Shown here: piece by piece, positions 1-4,444 of the stretch
Position numbering within the stretch: the first letter of the stretch is position 1
Layout of the letters: the number at the start of each line of letters is the position of its first letter
Assembly (NCBI GenBank): GCA_023139025.1
Contig: JAGLOH010000158.1
Location: forward strand, 1-5,546
Length of the DNA stretch: 5,546 nucleotides
DNA from: Candidatus Heimdallarchaeota archaeon
Lineage (GTDB): Archaea; Asgardarchaeota; Heimdallarchaeia; Heimdallarchaeales; Heimdallarchaeaceae
Reading direction: 5' to 3'
The notes under the pieces: generated by a model
The model's input: only the letters and a program-made list of their open reading frames with translations
What the model was told of the DNA's origin: nothing
Database searches by the model: none
Made by a program: the position numbers and the translations under genes

Positions 1-369
1 CCCAAACCTATTCAGAAACCTTATCCTAAACTCCTTTTTGGAGGATCAGGCAATAGAATGCTTTCACTTGCGGGTAAATATGGAGATATCGTTTTCATAC
101 CTCCACATGGAGGACCTGAGAAGGTTCTAGAAGGAAGAAAGAGAGTAATAAAATCTGCTAAAGGTTTGAACAGAGAAGATAAAGTCTCTTTTATGTCAGG
201 AACAATGATGGGACCACAAGTAACAGAGATAAATGAATTTGCTAAACTTGTGGAATTATCCAATGAAGCTGGAGATAAGTATTTCCTCCCATCATTTGGT
301 CGTAGTGATAACAGTATGGAACTTATGACTGAGTTTGCAAAGGAAATTATTCCTTCTTTCAAAACCTAA
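1..369 (+). CDS. LLM-class flavin/F420-dependent oxidoreductase, C-terminal part
   Basis: The reading frame is open from base 1 to a TAA stop at 367-369, giving 122 residues of a protein whose N-terminus lies left of the window. The first residues read PKPIQKPYPKLLFGGSGNRM, followed by LSLAGKYGD. This matches the strand and helix near the C-terminal end of the luciferase-like TIM barrel (P-x-P-x-Q-K-P, hydrophobic pair, GGSG, then LAxxYxD), where GGSG contributes to the flavin or F420 phosphate site. The family uses reduced FMN or F420 to oxidise or reduce small substrates; archaeal members are often F420-dependent, such as methylene-H4MPT reductase-like or F420-dependent dehydrogenases. The substrate and cofactor cannot be decided from this fragment. 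The internal ATG at 58 is not the real start, because the homology continues upstream of it. The family call is firm and the specific function is open. Confidence 0.85.
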   Translation, partial: PKPIQKPYPKLLFGGSGNRMLSLAGKYGDIVFIPPHGGPEKVLEGRKRVIKSAKGLNREDKVSFMSGTMMGPQVTEINEFAKLVELSNEAGDKYFLPSFGRSDNSMELMTEFAKEIIPSFKT

Positions 370-401
370 TAGATTATATCTGAAATAGAAACTATCTAAA
401 A

Positions 402-424
402 TTCTTCTTTTCTTTTTTCTTCTC
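402..424 (+). terminator. T-rich archaeal-type termination tract
   Basis: A pyrimidine tract with runs of four and six T begins 32 bases after the stop of the oxidoreductase gene. Archaeal RNA polymerase commonly terminates at oligo-T on the non-template strand without needing a hairpin, and no strong hairpin precedes this tract. It also lies just past the end of the convergent carboxypeptidase gene, which has no comparable T tract on its own strand. Confidence 0.5.
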
Positions 425-455
425 AACATCTGTATAATGCTAGCAGTTAGATTTA

Positions 456-1961
456 TTAGTTCAAATCATATATCTTTGAAAACTTCTCTTCATAATAATC
501 AATCAAATATTTAGAAGAAACCTCCTCTTCTGTAACTTCTTTAACTAGATCGAATGGATCATAGATATTCCCTTTTTTTAGCACATTTTCTTTAAGCCAG
601 TCTATAATAATTTTCAAGTTTCCTTTTTCCATTTCTTCTTGCCAATTTGGTGAATCTTTCTTAAATTTAGCAAATAACTGAGCACCAAAGATGTTTCCGA
701 GTGTGTAATTTGGGAAATATCCCATCAATTCTCCTGACCAATGAATGTCTTGAAGTACTCCTTCAGCATCGTTTTTAACCTCATAGCCTATTAGCTCTTT
801 CATTTTCCTATTCCATATTTGAGGTAAATCCTTTGCTTCAATTTTTTCATTTAACAGATCTCTTTCTAGTTCATAGCGTAATATTATATGTAAATTGTAA
901 GTCAGTTCATCAGCTTCAGTTCTTACAGCTGAACGTTGGACATTGTTAACTGCTAGAATAAGGTCATCCAAAGAAATGTCTGCAAAAGTGTCTTCTGTTA
1001 ATTCCTTGAATCTCTTAAAATATGATTTCCAAAATTCAGGACTCCTTCCAATAAAATTCTCGTAGAATCTTGCAACGCCTTCATGCATACCTTCAGAACA
1101 ATACATTCCCACGGGTTGATAGATGCTCTCTTTCCTGATATTCTGTTCATAACTCCCATGCCCTCCTTCATGGATTGTGCTCATAATTGCACTAAGGACT
1201 TCTTTTTCTAAGTATTTTGTTGTTATCCTAACATCATCATATGTCCCAGTTGTAAAAGGATGAACATATTCATCTAATCTTCCTCTTTCTAGATCGAATT
1301 CTATTAATTCTAAGATTTCTTGGTTAACTTTCTTTTGAATGTCTATAGAACATGAACGATTTAGAATGCTCATATCAGGTTTCTTTGTAGAGGATAGACA
1401 TTTTTCAATTAAAGGAATTGATGTATTCTTTAGTGAATTGAACATCTGATCACATTTTTCTATTGTCATCCCAGGTTCGTTGAAATCGAGGAGAACTTCA
1501 AAAGGATCAGCATCAGGATTAAGGAATTGAGCATATTTCTTGTTATATTCAATCATCTTTTCAAGCTCTGGAAGAAAAATAGAGAAATTAGCTTCTTCTT
1601 GAGCTTTCTCCCATGCTTCAGTAGATATAACACATTGTTTTTGGAATTTCCCGACAAATTCAGGTGGAACTTTAACTAGTTTGTTATATTCTCTTTGAAT
1701 AAGGTATACATTACGTTTCTCTATATCTGAAAGTTTATCGTAATCAGGATGTTCTTGAATTTGTTTAATAAGCTCACCTTTTATCGGATTAATCTTCTTT
1801 TTATGACCTAATTCTGCTATAAATGCGATCTGTTCTGATCTCTGGTTTAGCCCACCAGAAGGCATGGTAACATCTTTATCCCAGTATAATAACATAGCAA
1901 TTTCTTCAACTAAAAAAGATTCTTTATATAACTTGAGCAATTCCCCATATTTCTTTTGCAT
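456..1961 (-). CDS. M32 family metallocarboxypeptidase (carboxypeptidase Taq type)
   Basis: This 501-residue protein has the normal length for peptidase family M32, cytosolic zinc carboxypeptidases that remove C-terminal amino acids from peptides. The family landmarks occur in order. A WDKDVTMP segment is near residues 27-34. VHPFTTGTYDDVRITT covers about 233-248 (the HPF and DxRxT motifs). The zinc site HEGGH is at 264-268, with E265 as the expected general base. VRTEAD is at 346-351, GVLQDIHW at 401-408, and FPNYTLGNIFGAQL near 416-429. The third zinc ligand should be E294, 30 residues after H264, the same spacing as in the Pyrococcus furiosus enzyme. The usual HESQ motif around it reads HEGV. 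There is no signal peptide or membrane segment, so the role is probably intracellular peptide recycling. It lies 92 bp downstream of the hydrolase gene on the same strand and may have its own promoter. No Shine-Dalgarno is visible before the ATG, which fits a leaderless start. Confidence 0.95.
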   Translation of the reverse strand: MQKKYGELLKLYKESFLVEEIAMLLYWDKDVTMPSGGLNQRSEQIAFIAELGHKKKINPIKGELIKQIQEHPDYDKLSDIEKRNVYLIQREYNKLVKVPPEFVGKFQKQCVISTEAWEKAQEEANFSIFLPELEKMIEYNKKYAQFLNPDADPFEVLLDFNEPGMTIEKCDQMFNSLKNTSIPLIEKCLSSTKKPDMSILNRSCSIDIQKKVNQEILELIEFDLERGRLDEYVHPFTTGTYDDVRITTKYLEKEVLSAIMSTIHEGGHGSYEQNIRKESIYQPVGMYCSEGMHEGVARFYENFIGRSPEFWKSYFKRFKELTEDTFADISLDDLILAVNNVQRSAVRTEADELTYNLHIILRYELERDLLNEKIEAKDLPQIWNRKMKELIGYEVKNDAEGVLQDIHWSGELMGYFPNYTLGNIFGAQLFAKFKKDSPNWQEEMEKGNLKIIIDWLKENVLKKGNIYDPFDLVKEVTEEEVSSKYLIDYYEEKFSKIYDLN

Positions 1962-1983
1962 AGAATAATTTAAAGTTCAATAA

Positions 1984-2020
1984 CTCATAAATATTCTGCT
2001 GTATAGTCTTACTATAAATT
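1984..2020 (-). promoter_or_regulatory. Candidate TATA elements for the carboxypeptidase gene
   Basis: On the minus strand two A/T blocks precede the carboxypeptidase start. AATTTATAG (plus positions 2012-2020) is preceded by a purine/C-rich stretch that could act as BRE. AATATTTATGAG (1984-1995) is centred about 28 bases before the ATG, which would give a near-leaderless transcript. They are AT-rich matches in AT-rich DNA, so either could be chance. A small imperfect stem (GAAAA, loop, TTTTC; 2023-2035) lies between these elements and the end of the upstream hydrolase gene. Confidence 0.3.
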
Positions 2021-2053
2021 TTGGAAAAGACTTTTCAAATGCCTTTTCTGAAT

Positions 2054-2884
2054 TCAAAGATTCCTATACAAATTTAGAACACTAATATTGTAAGCTGGTT
2101 TTCTAACTGCGTCTTCAGGCCAATATCCTTCATCGAGTAGAGCCCTTTTCACCAAGTCCTCTTCAGTCACTCCTTCAGTTTTGAATTTGGTTAATTCTTC
2201 CATTAGTTTTTCAAAGAAAATTCTTACTTTAGGAATATAGTTCTTTGTGAGAACTCCTCCATGTCCAGGTAAAATAAATTGAAAATCTTCAGCTTCCCAT
2301 TCTTTGAGAGCTCCTATCCATTTGCTCATGTCAGTATCTGGTTCACCAAAATAGGGATAAACATCAGCTTGAATCAAATCACCAACCATTAGGATTTTAT
2401 CTGGAGCATAGTAGATGGTTGATGAACAGCTGGAATGTCCTCCAATTATTTGAAAAACCAGCTCTTGATCTTTTCCAAAAGTCTTTCTCTCCTTAACCCA
2501 TATGTTAGGCATTGAAAGCTTCGATGTAGCTACTGCAACTTTAATTGATGGAAAGACTCTACTCAAATTGTCAAGAATTTCCTCTGTGAATTCAAGATTG
2601 ACAAACCTTTCAAATCTTGGTTTTCCAGTTTCTGCAGCAAATATTTTGCAATCAGAAAAAGCGCCCATCCCTAAGAAATGATCAATATGACCATGAGTTA
2701 AAATGAGCATGCTTGCTTTTCGTTCGTACTTCTTTTCCATCTCCCCCCTAAAATCTCTAGCTATTATAGTATTCAAACCAGAATCTATGAAAACGAGTTC
2801 ATTATCTAAAGCAATACAGATTAAATTAGATCCTTGATTAAGCCTAAGTAAAGTTACATTTTCAGTAACTTGGTCATATCTCAT
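2054..2884 (-). CDS. Metallo-beta-lactamase-fold metal-dependent hydrolase
   Basis: This 276-residue single-domain protein has every metal-binding position of the MBL fold. THGHIDH at 63-69 supplies H64, H66, D68 and H69. GGHSSCSS supplies H150, GDL supplies the bridging D169, and PGHGG supplies H208. The N-terminal strand pair ending in VFIDSGLN (31-38) is the usual entry to the first beta sheet. After the last metal ligand there is a helical C-terminal extension (about 215-276) containing EEDLVKRALLDEGYWPEDAV. The fold covers glyoxalase II-like thioesterases, lactonases, phosphodiesterases and others. I see no tRNase Z, beta-CASP or flavodiiron additions, so a small hydrolytic enzyme is likely, but the substrate is unknown. 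No signal peptide is present. The start ATG has no Shine-Dalgarno and a TATA-like block sits about 25 bases upstream, suggesting leaderless translation. It is transcribed away from the GTPase gene across a shared 203-bp region. Confidence 0.92.
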   Translation of the reverse strand: MRYDQVTENVTLLRLNQGSNLICIALDNELVFIDSGLNTIIARDFRGEMEKKYERKASMLILTHGHIDHFLGMGAFSDCKIFAAETGKPRFERFVNLEFTEEILDNLSRVFPSIKVAVATSKLSMPNIWVKERKTFGKDQELVFQIIGGHSSCSSTIYYAPDKILMVGDLIQADVYPYFGEPDTDMSKWIGALKEWEAEDFQFILPGHGGVLTKNYIPKVRIFFEKLMEELTKFKTEGVTEEDLVKRALLDEGYWPEDAVRKPAYNISVLNLYRNL

Positions 2885-2903
2885 GAAGCATGAATTGATA
2901 AGA

Positions 2904-2915
2904 CTATTATTAATC
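2904..2915 (-). promoter_or_regulatory. Candidate TATA element for the MBL-fold hydrolase gene
   Basis: On the minus strand GATTAATAATAG is centred about 25 bases before the hydrolase ATG. That is the distance expected for an archaeal TATA box driving a leaderless transcript. The element overlaps one copy of a 12-base imperfect direct repeat found again at 2992-3003. This is inference from position and base composition only. Confidence 0.35.
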
Positions 2916-3076
2916 TTGCTAGTTTCCTATTGCATTTTTGAAAATTCAAGAGAAAATTTCACTCCTAAATCGGTATAAGGATGACAAAACCATCATTAAT
3001 CTTAATAACAAGAAAGATAAAATACTAACGTAATTTACTTCAGCAAGGAACAAATTTCATAAACAAACTATAGATC

Positions 3077-3080
3077 GGAG
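3077..3080 (+). promoter_or_regulatory. Shine-Dalgarno site of the Arf-like GTPase
   Basis: GGAG lies seven bases before the ATG at 3088 and matches the anti-Shine-Dalgarno of archaeal 16S rRNA (GGAGGTG complement). The spacing favours this ATG over a second in-frame ATG at 3097, three codons later. It therefore keeps the full N-terminal amphipathic segment in the protein. Confidence 0.5.
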
Positions 3081-3087
3081 TACTAAA

Positions 3088-3654
3088 ATGAGCTTTATGT
3101 CTTCTTTTTCCAAATGGCTAATGAAAAAGCTAAGAGCGGAAAAGAAGGCTAAAATTCTTATTTTGGGACTTGATGCAGCAGGAAAAACTACATTGACTAA
3201 ATTTGTTAACACTGGAGTATTCCTAGAAGGACTTACTCCAACAATTGGTCAGAATATAGATACAATAAGTTTTGAAGGGTGGGATATTACAACGATTGAT
3301 GTTGCAGGGCAAGAGCAGTTTCGCTTTCTATGGGAAATCCATTACCCAGGATGCAGTGCAGCGATTTTTGTTATTGACGCAGCTGATATTGAACGTTTAC
3401 CTGAGGCACGTGATATTCTTCGAATTCATCTTTTTAACAATCCTGTACTTGAAAAAGTCCCTGCGTTGATTTTAGCTAATAAGCAAGATCTTCCTAGTGC
3501 AATTCAAGCTCCAATGATGATTCAGCTTTTGAATTTACACTTGGATATGAAAGAACGTACGTTTGCTGTTTTTGATTGTAGTGCTTTAACAGGTAAAGGG
3601 GTAGTTGAAGCATTTGCTTGGTTGGTAAATCAGCTTGAAATGAGTGAAATGTAA
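3088..3654 (+). CDS. Arf-family small GTPase (Asgard-type eukaryotic signature protein)
   Basis: This 188-residue protein is one complete small GTPase domain of the Arf/Arl/Sar type. G1 is GLDAAGKT at 27-34, G2 is PTIG at 51-54 with T52 as the Mg/switch I threonine, G3 is DVAGQE at 71-76, G4 is NKQD at 131-134 followed by LP, and G5 is CSALTG at 164-169. The distance from T52 to Q75 is 23 residues, exactly as in human Arf1 (T48 to Q71), so the Arf-type interswitch is kept. Residues 1-15 put F3, F7, W10/L11 and L15 on one face with Ser/Lys on the other, like the membrane-binding N-terminal helix of Arf and Sar1. Residue 2 is Ser, so Arf-style N-myristoylation is not expected, and there is no C-terminal prenylation cysteine. 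Asgard archaea are known to encode Arf-related GTPases; a role at the cell membrane is an inference. No GEF, GAP or effector gene is recognisable nearby. Confidence 0.95.
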   Translation: MSFMSSFSKWLMKKLRAEKKAKILILGLDAAGKTTLTKFVNTGVFLEGLTPTIGQNIDTISFEGWDITTIDVAGQEQFRFLWEIHYPGCSAAIFVIDAADIERLPEARDILRIHLFNNPVLEKVPALILANKQDLPSAIQAPMMIQLLNLHLDMKERTFAVFDCSALTGKGVVEAFAWLVNQLEMSEM

Positions 3655-3678
3655 CCTGCAGGGCTGATTTAACTATAC

Positions 3679-3963
3679 TTAGTCCCATTCTCCTAGGAAT
3701 GCAATGGCTGTTTTCAAACTGGAACATTTAGGACATTCAATACTTTCTGTGTCTTTATCAGGTCTAATAGTTCCATTTTTTGGAACCTGCAAGGTTTTTT
3801 CATTTTCTTGACCACAATCTCTACAGTTTTTAAGAAAAGTAATTTTTTCACATACTTCACAATAGTAGTTTTGGAGTTGTTTTTTAGAATTCTTTCCAAC
3901 TTCATGGAATAATGTTAGTTTTAGTTCACAACCACGACAATAGAAGCCGTATCGCTTTCCCAA
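3679..3963 (-). CDS. Small four-CxxC zinc-ribbon protein, function unknown
   Basis: This 94-residue protein has four CxxC knuckles: C9/C12, C35/C38, C47/C50 and C77/C80. They suggest two zinc ribbons, probably C9-C12 with C35-C38 and C47-C50 with C77-C80, although interleaved pairing is possible. No other domain, signal peptide or membrane segment is visible, and I do not recognise a named family. Such ribbons mediate nucleic-acid or protein contacts, or serve as small structural subunits. The start must be TTG, because an in-frame TGA lies two codons upstream and no ATG occurs in this frame. An AGGTG sits eight bases before the TTG, and a TATA-like block precedes that. The regular Cys spacing, proper start signals and intact frame support a real gene. 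It converges on the Arf-like GTPase with a 24-bp gap, so the two mRNAs probably overlap at their 3' ends. A functional link with the GTPase is possible but not shown. Confidence 0.8.
   Translation of the reverse strand: MGKRYGFYCRGCELKLTLFHEVGKNSKKQLQNYYCEVCEKITFLKNCRDCGQENEKTLQVPKNGTIRPDKDTESIECPKCSSLKTAIAFLGEWD
3770..3800 (+). terminator. Two overlapping hairpins followed by a T run, antisense in the zinc-ribbon gene
   Basis: On the plus strand GTTCCA (3770-3775) pairs with TGGAAC (3781-3786) across a T5 loop. GGAACCT (3782-3788) can instead pair with AGGTTTT (3792-3798, with G-T wobbles at the base) across a GCA loop, running into six T at 3795-3800. The two hairpins share bases and exclude each other. 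The position, 116 bases past the GTPase stop, would suit a terminator for the GTPase transcript, placing it inside the convergent gene. On the minus strand these bases are ordinary codons of the zinc-ribbon gene, so chance pairing is a real alternative. Confidence 0.3.
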
Positions 3964-3971
3964 TAGTCATA

Positions 3972-3976
3972 CACCT
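3972..3976 (-). promoter_or_regulatory. Shine-Dalgarno site that fixes the TTG start of the zinc-ribbon gene
   Basis: On the minus strand AGGTG precedes the TTG at 3963 by eight bases and matches the 3' half of the archaeal consensus GGAGGTG. An ATG at 3970-3968 is nearer but is out of frame and ends after 14 codons. The combination supports the unusual TTG initiation. Confidence 0.5.
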
Positions 3977-3995
3977 ATGATTGACTAAGGAATCG

Positions 3996-4010
3996 AAATA
4001 TAATAAAAGG
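3996..4010 (-). promoter_or_regulatory. Candidate BRE/TATA promoter of the zinc-ribbon gene
   Basis: Read on the minus strand the element is CCTTTTATTATATTT. It has a C-led A/T block resembling archaeal TATA boxes. A start site about 25 bases downstream would fall near 3978, leaving a short leader of about 15 bases that just contains the AGGTG site. The fit between promoter, leader and Shine-Dalgarno makes this the best-supported promoter in the window. Confidence 0.45.
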
Positions 4011-4154
4011 TATGTAGGGGATTTTAATGCAACAGTTATGAAACTATTTTTTCATTAGATATCAACCTGAATAAATTTGTAGAAGAATGATGTTATTATC
4101 TTAGTATTTTCCTATTAAACATTCTATTCCAAGTTATTTCAAATCAATTTTATT

Positions 4155-4397
4155 TTAGCCTCCTCCTACTGCAGGGAATAAAGAAATTATACTACCCTCT
4201 TCTTTAATTATATCATCCACTGATGCTCTGAGTCCATTAACTAAAATTATTTTTACTTCTTCTTGACTAAAATTCAATCTTGCAATTAACTGAGCAAGAG
4301 TTGTTCCTTTATCAATTTCCATCTCTAATGGATTTAAATCACTAATATCAGGATATTTTTTCCTCAGAGATGCAAACACTTTAACAAATATTTTCAT
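4155..4397 (-). CDS. MoaD/ThiS-family ubiquitin-like sulfur carrier
   Basis: This 80-residue protein shows a beta-grasp pattern: MKIFVKVFASLRK at the start, a Thr-rich turn (GTTLAQLIARL, 31-41) opening the central helix, ILVNG near 51-55, and EEGSIISLFPAVGGG at the end. The C-terminal di-glycine (G79-G80, preceded by a third Gly at 78) is the site that an E1-like enzyme adenylates and converts to a thiocarboxylate. The ending FPAVGGG resembles the FPxVxGG tail of MoaD, so sulfur donation to the pterin dithiolene of molybdopterin or tungstopterin is the likely job. The gene lies 47 bp downstream of the AOR gene on the same strand, and MoaD-like carriers are often found beside AOR genes. ThiS-type thiamine or SAMP-type protein-modifier roles cannot be excluded; archaeal carriers can serve more than one pathway. 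The ATG has only a weak GGGA upstream. Confidence 0.9.
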   Translation of the reverse strand: MKIFVKVFASLRKKYPDISDLNPLEMEIDKGTTLAQLIARLNFSQEEVKIILVNGLRASVDDIIKEEGSIISLFPAVGGG

Positions 4398-4410
4398 GTA
4401 TTTCCCAGCT

Positions 4411-4438
4411 ATAAAATAATAAAAAAAGAAGAATAAAG
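4411..4438 (-). promoter_or_regulatory. T-rich AOR-MoaD junction: weak terminator and/or TATA block
   Basis: On the minus strand the 47-bp gap between the AOR stop and the MoaD-like ATG is dominated by a T-rich tract with a T7 run (4421-4427) followed by ATTATTTTATAG. It could be a partial terminator that lowers expression of the second gene, or a TATA element about 28 bases before the ATG giving a separate leaderless transcript. The sequence alone does not separate these, and read-through as one operon is equally possible. Confidence 0.35.
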
Positions 4439-4444
4439 ATTTAT

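Larger units (their letters stand above)
2885..3087. other. Divergent intergenic region without a gene
   Basis: These 203 bases separate the divergently transcribed hydrolase and GTPase genes and must hold both promoters. Visible contents are the candidate hydrolase TATA element at 2904-2915, two copies of an ATTATTAATCTT-like 12-mer (2906-2917 and 2992-3003), an A-rich stretch near 3009-3024 containing GATAAAATAC that could be a TATA element for the GTPase, and a GGAG just before the GTPase start. No RNA gene or strong hairpin is evident. Confidence 0.6.
3964..4154. other. Intergenic region without a gene
   Basis: These 191 bases lie between the zinc-ribbon gene and the upstream MoaD-like gene, both on the minus strand. 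The left end holds the promoter and Shine-Dalgarno of the zinc-ribbon gene. A weak AT-only stem (ATGAAA/TTTCAT, 4038-4055) with an adjoining T run is visible. All ATG-started frames on both strands stop within about ten codons. Nothing else stands out. Confidence 0.6.

Noticed and set aside
21..362. 113-residue minus-strand frame opposite the oxidoreductase fragment
   Set aside because: It is the antisense shadow of a frame with clear LLM-family homology that continues to base 1; its own translation shows no recognisable domain.
2981..3028. 15-codon ORF starting ATGACAAAACC upstream of the GTPase, possible leader peptide
   Set aside because: The AAGG touches the ATG with no spacing, the peptide has no notable pattern, and a frame of this length is expected by chance.
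3272..3469. 65-residue plus-strand frame within the GTPase gene
   Set aside because: It is in a shifted frame inside a gene whose G motifs are intact throughout, and has no start signals or family resemblance.
3655..3662. Palindrome CCTGCAGG right after the GTPase stop
   Set aside because: It is an eight-base restriction-site-like palindrome with no room for a loop and no following T run; not convincing as a terminator or attachment site.
3494..3727. 77-residue minus-strand frame overlapping the ends of the GTPase and zinc-ribbon genes
   Set aside because: It is antisense to well-supported GTPase codons and has no domain pattern.
3714..3905. 63-residue minus-strand frame in the zinc-ribbon gene, which would have an ATG start
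   Set aside because: The competing frame has four regular CxxC pairs plus matching Shine-Dalgarno and TATA signals; this one has none.
4038..4055. ATGAAA/TTTCAT stem next to a T run, possible terminator of the MoaD-like gene
   Set aside because: The stem is six base pairs, nearly all A-T, about 100 bases past the stop, and indistinguishable from chance in this composition.
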